Assembly (NCBI GenBank): GCA_037974665.1
Contig: CM075769.1
Location: 24,925,139-24,989,138 of the forward strand
Reading direction: 5' to 3'
DNA length: 64,000 bases
From: Ehretia macrophylla
Lineage: Eukaryota > Streptophyta > Magnoliopsida > Boraginales > Ehretiaceae
This document shows positions 37,901-48,700 of the stretch, piece after piece (position 1 is the first letter of the stretch; every line of letters starts with the position of its first letter). The position numbers and the translations under genes are program-made. The notes beneath the pieces are model-generated. The model ran no database searches. It saw nothing but the letters and a program-made list of their open reading frames with translations, and had not been told where the DNA came from.

Positions 37901-39573
37901 GATGGCTTGAGCTATTAAGTGGCTACAATTGCTCTATAAACTACGTGCCAGGTAAGGCAAATGTTATTGCGGATGCTTTGAGCCGAAAGGCTACTGTTGC
38001 AAGTTTAATTATCAAGGATTGGGAGACTTTGGAAGAAATTTGTTCATGGAAGCCAGAAGTTACTGAGGTAGGGATTTGATTTGCTAGCTTACAAATTCAG
38101 TCGGGATTGCTAGCACAAATCAGGGAGGCACAGAAGACTGATCCTCACATCTTGAAAATCCAAGAAAAAGCAAAAGGGGGAGTGTCGGAGTTTAAATTAC
38201 ATGCATATGGTATCTTTAGATTCAGGGACAGAGTGTGTGTTCCTGGTGATCCGACTTTGAAGAATGAGATTATGTCCGAGGTACATAATTCAAGATATAC
38301 GATTCACCCGGGCAGTACTAAAATGTATAGAGATCTGAAACAACACTTCTGGTGGAACAATATGAAGAGGGAGATTGCTGGGTATGTATCCAGGTGTTTA
38401 ACTTGTCAGAGGGTTAAAGTTGAGCATCAGAGGCCAGCCGGGCTTCTGCAACCGTTGTCGATTCCGCAATGGAAATGGGTGCATATAACAATGGACCTTG
38501 TGACCGATCTTCCTAGATCTCCGAGAGGATGTGATTATGTTTGGGTTGTTGTGGACCGATTGACTAAGGTATCACACTTTATTCTCATGAACAAACAGGA
38601 TAGTCTTGATAAACTAGCTAAGCTTTATGTTGCTCATATTGTGAGACTTCATGGTGTGCCGTAGAGTATAGTGTCAGATAGAGATCCTAGATTTAGATCT
38701 CATTTTTGGCAGAAGTTGCAAGAGGCTATGGGAACTAAATTGAGCTTCAGTACTGCATACCATCCACAAACTGATGGCCAGTCTGAGAGAACTATCAGGA
38801 TCTTGAAAGACATGCTTCGGGAATATGTGTTAGACTTTGGGAAGAATTGGGAGAAGTTTTTTCCTTTAGCGGAGTTCGCCTATAATAATAGTTATCAATC
38901 TACTGTAGGTATGGCTCCCTACGAGGCGTTGTACGATCGTAAATGCAGATCCCCATTATATTGGGAAGAGGTTGGAGAGATGAGAACAGTTGATCCGACT
39001 GTGTTACCTGAGATGATTAAGATGATGGATAATGTTCATCTTATTCGCCAGCGTATGTTTACACCTCAGAGTCGTCAGAAGAGTTATGCAGATAAGTATC
39101 ATCGGGATCTTGAGTTTGATTTGGGAGATTGAGTGTTTCTTAAGATTTCTCCTCAAAAGGGATTGATTCAGCATGGTAAGAGCGGGAAACTTAGTCCCAG
39201 GTATGTGGGTCCGTATGAGATCACCGAAAAGGTAGGTCTTTTGGCTTATCGGTTAGCTTTACCTCTGAGCTTGTCAAGACTGCACGATGTTTTCCACGTA
39301 TCAATGTTGAGGAAATATCATCTAGATCCTTCACATGTACTTGAACCAGAGCCTTTGTAGATTGAGGAGAAGTTGACTTATGAGGAAAAACCGATTCGAA
39401 TTGTGGATCGAAAAGTTCAGGAACTTCGCAGGAAGAGAATTCCGCTAGTAAAGGTTATGTGGAATCATCATGGGTTTGAGGAAGCGACTTGGGAAAGAGA
39501 GGACCAGGTTCGGAATCAGTATCAGGAGTTGTTTGTTGACCAGGTAAGAATTGCGTGGGCGCAATTGTTTTAA
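34954..39573 (+). pseudogene. gag-pol: A3 gag-pol, one frame with nine premature stops
   Basis: A single register from ATG 34954 to TAA 39571-39573, about 1540 codons. Gag has the WW...DEF...TVAQYEARF pattern of the retrotransposon gag domain and two CCHC knuckles ([28 protein letters not shown]). The protease motif is [10 protein letters not shown], with the DSG glycine replaced by Arg. RT has [12 protein letters not shown] and FIDDIL. RNase H, the integrase HHCC finger, the integrase D-D-E residues and a chromodomain-like tail follow. Stops: TAG 35476, TAG 35755, TAG 35809, TAG 37168, TGA 37897, TGA 38077, TAG 38662, TGA 39130 and TAG 39358 (first bases). Comparison with sister copies or context suggests CAG, CGA, CGG or TGG originally. 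No frameshift. Confidence 0.95.
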
Positions 39574-39584
39574 GGGGGAGAGGG
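39549..39584 (+). other. Pre-PPT hairpin and polypurine tract of A3
   Basis: AATTGCG-TGGG-CGCAATT at 39549-39566 spans the final pol codons. AAGGGGGAGAGGG up to 39584 abuts the 3' LTR. Confidence 0.85.
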
Positions 39585-41875
39585 TGTAATACCTGAGCCC
39601 GGAATGTGGAATTTTCTTGTTATTTATTTTGAAAATTATATTTTCTTAAGTTCTTTGAAATCAAATTGTTATTTCTTTATTGTTGCAAAGTGCATTGCAT
39701 TTCGAGAGAGATAGTTAGAGGGTGTTTTTTAGTCCTCAACAAATAGTGAAACTAGTATTTTGGTGTCTTAAATTTTATATTTTATTTGTTGTTAGCTAGA
39801 ATTAATTTGTTGATGGTTATTATAGCTTTAAAATGCATAAAAATAGGCAATTTGACCAAATTAAGTTAGGTTGACCAAGTGCTTTGACCATTGACCAAGC
39901 TTGTCACCTTATAAGCTTAAAACAATTCAAAAAACAAAAAAAAACAAAAGCTGAAAAATAGAAAGGTGCAGGCCGAAACATAGAGAGAAAAAAAAATTTC
40001 AACCTTCCAAACTTCAAATCTTCGCGTGAGCACGTGCGGGGTTGTTACCGAGGCATCCAGCAAGGTTTTCTTAGCGACTAGGAGTGTCCAAGGTGAGGGA
40101 AGCATGTTATTTGCGCATTTGAATAACATGTATATCAACTTTATGATTTTTGGGTTTTATCTGTAGTTTGTTGTTTTAATCGTTTTGATGCTTCAAGAAT
40201 GTTCCTTGACAATTGTAGAACATGTATTTATAGCTTTTTAACATTTTCTGCGGTTGAATGTTGAGATTGTAAAATAAAATGTCAATTGAATAGTAAAACA
40301 TGAATAGTAAACCCTCGAAACGTAGAAGTTGCGTTGTTATGCGTTCTGTTGATGTAGAAAGATGCTAGATATGCTAGAATGCCTAAATGCATGGTTTGTT
40401 TAGGTTGCGTAATGGAAAAATGAGAAAAATGCATTGGTAAAAGTCGGGGTCGTTTAGGTCGAGTTTAGCGTTTTCTCGTTTTGCATGATGGCATTGTCTC
40501 GAGAGGCCATGGAAGCACTTTTGGTTCGGTTATGGTGTTGGTTGGGTGTTTGGTTAGAGTAGTTGTAGTTCAAACAAGCAAAGGGGAAAATCGGGGCTTT
40601 GCGTGAATTCTATGGTAAAGTAGGGTTTCGGGGTCTTTAGACGTGCCTTATGGTGACCTAGGAGGATTGGTGAAGTCGGTTTCCAGAACTCGTGGCTCGT
40701 TTGGAAATAGTAGCGTTTTGATAGTTGGGGTCGATTTGTGATTTTGCTTGTTTTCTTAATATTATGCATATAGAATGTTTAATATGCTTGTTAGAGTTGA
40801 TTTTGATTGAAATGCCTATTCAACTATTGCTATTGCGTGCGAGAGTAACCTACTTTGTTATTCTCCCACGTGTGGCTTTATTGCTCGATTGCTCGATTGC
40901 TCGATTGTTGCATTGTATATTGTATTGCATTCATAGAGTCAGGGGCGGAGTGATGGGCATCTCTGGGTAGCCTCAGGTTGCCAGTGTTGGTTGCCTTAGC
41001 TCCGTGTCCTATTCCATTTCTCACTTGGGTTGCCTCCCAGGGAGATTTGGGTCGTAGAATTGATGGATACTTCTGGGGTATTCCAAACTGAAGTTATAAG
41101 GTGGTTTAGGCCGGCGCGTCGTCATCGAATTCGTGATTGAAAGTTGCTCGTGGAAAGAGTATTGTATCCTTTGAATGAGTGTTTATGGTTTTAAAGCTTG
41201 TCTTGTTTTATTGTTGGCTTTGCTTGTATCTCTATATGATATTTGTATGAATTGCTTGACTAATTGCATTGCATTCTCCTCTCATCTCCGTCCTTGAGAC
41301 CAATTGCCCTCTCTGAGCAATAGTTTTTGCTCATTCCTTTCTATACCATATTTTTACAGGAGTAGTTGAAGCTGATCCTCTTGAGGTAATTGAGGAGGAG
41401 GAGCAAGTGGAGGTGTTTCCTTGATAGCACTTCTTTACTTAGCTGGTGGTTGGTTGCTAGACTTTTGTGCGAGCCATGCTTGATGTGTTTAATGCTTGGT
41501 CGTCACTTTATTTTAATGCTTGTAGCCTTGTATGTTGTTCTAGTTTGAGGCCTTTATGGTCTTTTGTTGTAAAAGTTTAAAGGATTGTAAAGTTGTAAAG
41601 TTATACTCACGTGACAAGTAAAGAATTGCATACTAATGGTTAACTGTTTAGTGGCATAAATACTTGTCTAGTATGCATGACTTTTTGGTTTGCAAAGTTG
41701 TTAATGAGAAGATGTATATTTTCTAAAAGAAACTTGTCTTGTTTCAAGTGTATATTATGGTTCGCAAGTATTATATTGATTGTAGGGTTTTCGGATCGTC
41801 CACGTTACAGAGGAGACTCCATCCGTGTGTCGGGTCTGGGCTTGGCCTTTTGCGGGGTTGGGTCGGGGCGTGACA
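39585..41875 (+). repeat. 3' LTR of A3
   Basis: 2291 bp ending GGGGCGTGACA, followed by the GACCA TSD. Both putative splice sites are intact: CCAAG|GTGAGG at 40092/40093 and TTTTTACAG|G at 41359/41360, a 1267-nt interval. The acidic short frame follows (VVEADPLEV, then EEEEQVEVFP and TGA near 41422). A small ATTGCTCG triplication lies near 40882-40905, where the 5' LTR has fewer units. Confidence 0.94.
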
Positions 41876-41880
41876 GACCA

Positions 41881-42120
41881 AATTTTTTTGACTAATGTTG
41901 TTGCCTAAGAATAGTTCTTAGAAACATAATTATGTTTTACATTTGTATGCTCTTTTGTTTTCTTCTTGATAATGTATTATAAGAAAGGTTGTGATACTTA
42001 TAGTTTGATAAGTAGAACAAGTTTAATATGTTCATGAGTTGTATGCTTTTAATGATTGCATAAGTGTATGCAAGATTTAAAAGAATGTAATTCTAAACTT
42101 ACAAATTGTTGTGTAGTAAG
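41881..42120 (+). other. Copia leader continuation
   Basis: 240 bp between the A3 TSD and the start of a minus family C LTR. AT-rich, no coding motif. It is the sequence displaced by A3 and then cut at 42121. Confidence 0.55.
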
Positions 42121-42997
42121 TGTAACAACCCGATCCTTCACAAGACCGGAGCCTCGATCCAAAAACCATGGTCACAAAAAATAAGGGAAAACGGACGAAG
42201 TCTGCTCTTTTTATAAGATTATCCAATTACCAATATTTAGAAGAAATAGCAACAAACTATAAACCATCATTCACAACCAACCCCAACTTTTAACATCGCA
42301 ACAACCTTCAATCCTCTTGGCCATCCGAGCCCTTCTATTTCCACAAACTATAACATACAGGCATGCATTCATTAACTGTTGAAGTTCTATGTTTATAATT
42401 TCATTTATCATACCACTCTAATATTTTCTATTTAACTTTCTTATAATTTAAGTCATCAACCATCTTTCTCTTAATCCCACACAAGCATGCAGGTTAAACT
42501 TAGACAACAAAGTAAAACATTAAAGTTATTACATATCCACTACAACTATTTAATCATACAAATCTTTCAGCTCATATTACATTCCCTCAGATAACATAAA
42601 TACATGCAATTTTGAAATATCAATATACTTTACATCACAACACATAAAAACACTCATCCACAGCTACAAGCATGCAATGAAGCCTCTGAACTCCCTCTAG
42701 GGATCCAGTTACTTGTATACCTGTAAAATATTAGAAAGGAAGGGTGAGCATACAATATATGTATACTCAATGAGGGAGGGAAACAGTCAACCGGGGAGAT
42801 TTTTTAAAACATTTTCGTGCAGTGAAACCAATAATCGCAAGTTTAACAATAATACAAGTCAACAAGTAAATAACCAACTATATTCAATTCAATAAAAAGA
42901 ATATCGATCGATAGCCCTTATCCCTCCAATTCCTTGAACCACGAACTTGATCTCAAACACGATATGCCGGCATCCTTTTACACTAATGGGTACTCCG
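42121..42997 (-). repeat. Family C LTR (minus), outer segment
   Basis: Starts TGTAACAACCCGATCC and runs to TACTCCG at 42997, where element B1 is inserted; it resumes at 52881. Minus-strand landmarks: the hairpin arms TGAGCATACA (42745-42754) and TGTATACTCA (42760-42769) and acceptor-like TTTACAG|G near 42720. At 53586 it is interrupted again by a B-like LTR, so its far end is not in view. Confidence 0.85.
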
Positions 42998-43764
42998 TGT
43001 GAAACCCCACTTTTCTGCTTTAACTTGATTTACGTGCTTTGTCTCGTTTTGCGTGCATATGACCTGTTTATGTGCTATAGGGCCTAGAATGTTATAATTT
43101 TGATATCAATACTCCTAATACATGCTAAATGTGCATTCATAAAATTTTCATCAAAAACGGAGTCAGAAATTTTATCGTCGATTTTCAATGAATAGTATTT
43201 TCGAAACACGTCCGCTAAAATTTTGAAACTAGTCTTTTTAACCATTCTAGACCTAGTCCACGGACTTTAATAGACCTGTGTTTGATGAAAACGGTTTTAA
43301 AATCGGCTTAAGAATTTATGAGGGTTTTTTTACTGACTTTTGCGAAAATCGAGTTTTAAGCCGACTCGGGTGAAATTGTTTGATTGTAAAACTTCTTGTC
43401 ACCTAAAAATAATTTACTTGAGCTAGCTTGGGTGTTGAATAATTGTTTTGAACTTTGGTGATCAAGAAAATGCATTTAAAGTCAAGAAAACACAAAAAAA
43501 TGCTAAGTTTCAACTTTGACTTTCATTTAAATGGTTGACCAACAAGCTTATATCACCAACACACACTCACAAAGCACAAACACACCCACAATTGCACACA
43601 CATTGCCGAGAGGGATAAGAGAGAAAAGAGAAAAGAGATTTCAAGGTTTTCAAAGCAATTTTTCAAAGAAAAAGCTAGTTTTTGTCCGTAGAATTTCGTG
43701 CCAACTTGGATTCCGCTTGTTGGGCACGCCTTGCACGCATTCCTAGGCTTTTATCGCATCAAAG

Positions 43765-44927
43765 GTGAGAGAAAAATTCTGGATCTCAAAAGTTGTCTTT
43801 TACATTTTTGCGTATAAATGAAAATCGAATCGTTAGAATTCTAATCTGATGTTAGATTATTTTTCCTTGCATGCTAGGGATCACTTAGCTGTAATACTGC
43901 GAGTTTTTATCGGTTGTAGCATAATTTTTATTTTTCGAGTATTTAAATTTGATTAATTTGTTCAATGTTGATTAAATTGAGTTGTGTTGATCGGAATCGA
44001 TTGCCGTCGATTTCTAAATGTTTGATAATTACGTGGTAGCGCCGTTGTAATGCCGAATTTTCGATTATGATGTTTGGGTGAAAATCCAAAAAATTCAGCC
44101 TTGACACCTTAGGGTTTTAGGGTTATCGGGCAAGCTTTGGAAGAATTATGATGGTTTTTCTAGGGGGTGATTAGTTGGTTGAATGGGTGAGTGATAGAAA
44201 CTGGTTTGGCGTTGTTTGGATTAGTAGAATGTAAGATATGATTATTTGAAGTTAGGTTGTCTTTCTTTAAAATGCTAGATCGAGCCTTAGTTGATTGGGT
44301 GTGGGTTGAGTGATTGAATGGTGAGTTGTTGACGGGTAAATTAGGGATTGATTGTGTGTTTAATGCATGTTCGGTTAGATGGCCTACTTTGTCATCTAAC
44401 TTAGTTATATGTTGTTTAATTGGTTATTGATGTTATTATGATGATAATATGATTATTGATGATTATTGATTGATGATTGATGCCGGGAGATAAACAGTTC
44501 TGATAGACTGTCCTCCTGTGAATGATTGATGTTTATTATTATTGCTGGGTCTCTGGTATATGTGTGCCACCTCTCGGGCAGCATTGGGTTGTCGGGTTGA
44601 TAACGGCATGACTATCAGAGATTGCCTCCAGCTCGCATGACGGAGGAGTCATGGAGGGCGAGGTTATTGGGGGTACCCCGGGTGCATGAGTTTATGGGAG
44701 TCACAAGAAGGCTGTTATGATCGTGATGGTGTTTGGAGCTACACCAACTAGAGTATCCTTTATTGAATGGTCATATAGTTATGTGATGATTTTATTATTG
44801 TTGTTATTGTGTGTTTACTGACTCAAAGGATTATTCCAAGGAGTTAAGTAGACCTTGCTCGAGATCTATCGGATCCTCACTGGGCTTATTTTCTATAAGC
44901 TCACTCTCTATTATTGCATGCATACAG
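43765..44927 (+). other. Possible intron inside the B1 5' LTR
   Basis: 1163 nt between CAAAG|GTGAGAG and CATACAG|G. The same pair of sites at equivalent positions is found in families A and C and in the non-autonomous element, with lengths of 1.2-1.8 kb. Splicing is inferred only. Confidence 0.4.
44881..44903 (+). other. Conserved LTR hairpin (family B)
   Basis: TGGGCTTAT and ATAAGCTCA pair over 9 positions (one G-T pair) with a 5-nt loop, 24 nt before the acceptor-like CAG. Confidence 0.75.
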
Positions 44928-45028
44928 GTGTACTTTTGCAGGATTACAGGTACGTGCCTCCTGAAGAGGAGAATGTAGAAAACGTGCCTTACGTGGATGA
45001 GTCCTATGTTCCAGAGTCTTATCCGTGA
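44918..45028 (+). CDS. Candidate 36-aa LTR peptide (family B)
   Basis: If read from ATG 44918, this is a 36-codon frame: MHTGVLLQDYRYVPP, then EEENVEN, then VPYVDESYVPESYP and TGA at 45026-45028. It is acidic and Tyr/Pro-rich, with no signal peptide or membrane segment. The part after acceptor-like CAG|G (44928 on) is conserved in four other B-type LTRs in this window, with third-position changes and an exact three-codon length difference. The ATG is also present in the solo copy (5482-5484) but not in the B-like copies, so the frame may instead be the last exon of a spliced message. Function unknown. Confidence 0.35.
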   Translation: MHTGVLLQDYRYVPPEEENVENVPYVDESYVPESYP

Positions 45029-45446
45029 TGTCGTACATGTTTTATTATCTTGTAAATTAACTTAGTAGACTTTTATCTGCTTTGTAGTTTATAATGTATA
45101 AGATGTTGATAAGTTAATGAATTAGTTGATGTTGTCTTAGTAGCCTTTATTTTGTTTATGATTAGGTTGCTAGATTGGCTCAATATGTTTTTGTATTGTA
45201 TATTAAGGTTTATGTATTATGTTGGAACGGAGGCGTATAACGAGAAATGGTTATTGTATAATATAGTTATGATGTATGTTGTATTTATTGAGGAGTTATT
45301 TGTTGTATGGTTGTGGAGTTGATGTATGTTGTTCTATTGAGGTTGGTTTAAGACCTCGGTATCCTATTTACTGTCGTTATACTGCTGAAATTCCGTTGCG
45401 TCCTGACTGATTATAGGAGGGGTCGAGTTGGGGCGTGACATTTAAG

Positions 45447-45458
45447 TGGTATCAGAGC
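45447..45458 (+). other. Primer-binding site (tRNA-iMet) of B1
   Basis: TGGTATCAGAGC, 6 nt after the 5' LTR, complementary to the initiator tRNA-Met 3' end. Confidence 0.93.
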
Positions 45459-45717
45459 TCATGTTAGTTGTCAACCGGGGTATTCTCGGAATGTGGGTAA
45501 TGGTCTTAGCATAAAAGTATGTATGAATTGAAAGAAAAGTGATCTAGGTATTAATATGATTAAATGATTAAGTGATTATGTGATTATGTGATTTAGTACT
45601 TATGTGATTATGTGATCAATTTGTTTATGTGTTTTATATGACTTTGTTGTTTATGTGCTAATAGTTGTTCATAACCTGTTTATATGCTATAACCTGTGCT
45701 AACTCTTTGATTAGTAG

Positions 45718-48700
45718 ATGGCCGGTCGATTGAGAACCAGAGGTAGGCCTGAGATGATTGATGATACTCCGAGTAACGCAGCACCGGGCCGTGATAGGGA
45801 TGATGACCGATTGGGGGCAGCTATGGAGAGGATTGCAGAGTTAGTGGCTAGTCAGGCACAGTTATTAGCAGGGCAGGCTGCCCAGAATCAGGTTATGCAG
45901 GCTCAGCTACTGAATATTCAGGGTGGTAATCACTGGCGTGGTACCCTGAAGGAGTTCTTGTGATATCATCCACCGAGATTTCAGGGGGAGCCGGACGATA
46001 GGAAGGCGGAGGTATGGATTATCAAGTTGGAGAAGATTTATGATCCACTTGGCTATACTGATGAGCAGAAAGTCTCTTTTGCCGTGTACTTGTTAGATGA
46101 TGAGGCAGAGGAGTGGTGGTGCACGGTAAGGACTAGCTGGGCGGCACAGGGTATTCCTTATGTTTAGGGTACCTTTCTGATGGCTTTCTGGGCAAAGTAT
46201 GTCCCGAGGATTGCGAGGGAACGGAGAGAGGCAGAGTTTCTAGCCTTGGTACAGGGAGATGCTACAGTGGCTCAATATGAGGCCACATTTACTCGATTGT
46301 CCCGGTATGCACCGGAGTATGTGGCAGACGAGGAGCAGAGGACTCGTAGGTTCATGTTGGGGTTGAGGCCCGAGATTCAGGATGTGATGGCTCTAAATCG
46401 GTATGATATTTTCACTGAGGCTTTTGAGGCAACTTCTAGACTAGAGAAGAGAAAAGGGGACTAGCTTGTGTCTAGTCAGCCTAGTAAGAAGCCGTATCAG
46501 CTGCAGTATTAGCAGGGTGTGTATAGGCCTCCCGTACAGCAGGTTAGGTTCAGGCCACCAGCACAGCAGGGTTCTTTTAGGCCACAGGGGCAGCAGAGTT
46601 ACTATCGGCCTCAGTTTCAGCAGGGGCCATATCAGGTTCAGTCCCAGTTTAGGCCAGCCCAGTCTCAGGGTCAGTACAGGCCTAGTTTGGTAAGGCCTCA
46701 GCAGTAGCAGGCTAGATCAGCTGTTTCTTCAGCTCCTGGTTCTTCTAGGGGCAGTGTTAGTGCATCATCATCGCAGTGTACACACTGCAACCGCACGGGG
46801 CATGTGGAGGCCGATTGCAGGGTGAAAGTAGGGACGTGGTTAGGTTGCAGTAGCAATTAGCATAGGGCGAGGGATTGCCCTAGGTATGCGAGGACTGAGG
46901 GTCGGACAGCGACTCAGGGTTATCAGGGCCGACCTGCAGCCAGTGCACCTCAGCAGCAGCAGCGGGTTCAGGCTCAGGCCTACGCAGTTGACTTAGAGGA
47001 GATGCCTGAGGAGACTGCAGTTGTGGAAGGTAACTTCCTTATACTTGATCAACTTGTTAAAGTGTTGATTGATTCTGGTGCTACGCATTCTTTCATTACT
47101 CCTGAAAGATTGCCTTATGTGGTTGAGATTAGTACCTCTTTGACTGATAAGTATGTGACTGGCCTAGTTTGTAAGGATTGTATAATACATGTTAAGGGGC
47201 ATAATTTTCCTTCGGACCTTATCTTATTTCCTATTCGGGGGTATGATGTTATCTTGGGTATGGATTGGCTTTCTAAGTATGATGCCCAGTTGAACTGTAG
47301 AACCAAGGTAGTACAGTTTCGTTTGCCAGATCAGCCAGTAGTTGAGGTAGTAGGGAATCGGGGTGCAAAGACGAGTTTTGTTATCTCAGTAACTAAAGCC
47401 GTTAAGTTGGTGAGTAAGGGGTGTTCGGGTTATCTAGCTTATTTGATCAACAAGCCATCTGATAAACTACAGCTAGAGGAAGTCCCTATTATTCAGGAAT
47501 ATCCCTATGTATTTCCCGAGGAGTTGCCAGGGTTACTGCCAGAGAGAGATGTGGAATTTGTGATCAATCTTATTCCCGGTACTCAACCTATTTCTAAATC
47601 AGCGTACCAGATGGCACCAGCTGAGTTGAAGGAGTTGAAGACTCAGTTACAGGAGTTATTGGAGAAGGGATTCATTCAGCAGAGTTCTTCACCTTGGGGA
47701 GCTCCTGTTTTGTTTGTGAAGAAGAATGATGGTACCTTGAGATTGTGTATTGATTACCGTGGTTTGAATCAGGTGACCATCAAGAACAAGTATCCTTTGC
47801 CACTGATTGAAGAGTTGTTCGATCAACTTCAGGGAGCCAAAGTATATTCTAAATTTGATTTGAGGCAGAGGTATTATCAGCTTCGGATTCGCACGGAGGA
47901 TGTTCCGAAGTCTGCCTTCAGGACTCGGTACGGGCATTATGAGTTTGTTGTTATGCCCTTTGGATTAACTAATGCACCAGCAGCATTCATGGATCTTATG
48001 CATCGGGTTTTTCAGCCGTATTTAGACCAGTTCATGGTAATCTTTATTGATGATATCTTGGTCTATTCTAAATCTGAATCGGAGCACGAGCAACATCTAC
48101 GGCTTGTATTAGAGAAGCTGCAGGAGCATCAGTTGTTTGCCAAGTTCAGCAAATGTGAATTTTGGCTGCAACGCATATCTTTTCTTGGCCATGTTATTAC
48201 ACAGAGCGGTATTTCTGTAGATCCCATTAAGATTGAATCGGTGATGTCTTGGAAACGGCCAGAGAATGTTTCTGAGGTCCGTAGCTTTCTTGGCTTGGCA
48301 GGTTATTACCGTAGGTTTGTCAAGGACTTTTCGAAGATTGCTGGGCCACTTTCTAAATTGACTCAGAAACGGACTATCTTTAATTGGGATGAGAAGTGTG
48401 AGAGTGGGTTTCAGGAGTTGAAAAAGAGGTTGACTACTGCTCCAGTACTTGCTCTACCAGAAGGGACCGATAATATGATTATTTACAGCGATGCATCCAA
48501 GGAGGGCTTGGGATGTGTTCTTATGTAGGATGGCCGAGTTATTGCTTATGCTTCCCGGAAGTTGAAGCCTTATGAGGTGAATTATCTGACTCATGATCTT
48601 GAGTTGGCAACAGTTGTCTTCACACTGAAGAAGTGGCGTCATTATCTGTAGGGCAGTAAGTTCGAGATTTTCACTAATCATAAGAGTCTGAAGTACTTGT

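Larger units (their letters stand above)
32449..41875 (+). mobile_element. Element A3: complete Ty3/Gypsy chromovirus (family A)
   Basis: A full-length 9427-bp element with 5-bp TSDs GACCA (32444-32448 and 41876-41880). 5' LTR 32449-34641, primer site 34650-34661, gag-pol 34954-39573 in one register, hairpin and polypurine tract 39549-39584, 3' LTR 39585-41875. The domain order gag, protease, RT, RNase H, integrase, chromodomain is that of Tekay/Del-type chromoviruses. It sits in the leader of the forward Copia element. It cannot encode its proteins, having nine premature stops. Confidence 0.96.
42998..45440 (+). repeat. 5' LTR of B1
   Basis: 2443 bp, TGTGAAACCCCAC to GTTGGGGCGTGACA. Donor-like CAAAG|GTGAG at 43764/43765. 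CCTACTTTGTC near 44381, the GGGTTGTCGGGTTGATAA module near 44586 and TATCCTTT near 44754. A 9-bp hairpin at 44881-44903 and acceptor-like CATACAG|G at 44927/44928. The acidic short frame follows. The ATG frame at 43531-43746 upstream of the donor is also present in the 3' LTR (50955-51170) but shows no recognised domain. Confidence 0.95.

Noticed and set aside
43531-43746. 71-aa ATG frame upstream of the donor-like site in the B1 5' LTR, also at 50955-51170.
   Set aside because: Conserved between two LTRs of one element only, as expected by descent. It is not in the phase that would join the short acidic frame. Kept as a question, not called a gene.
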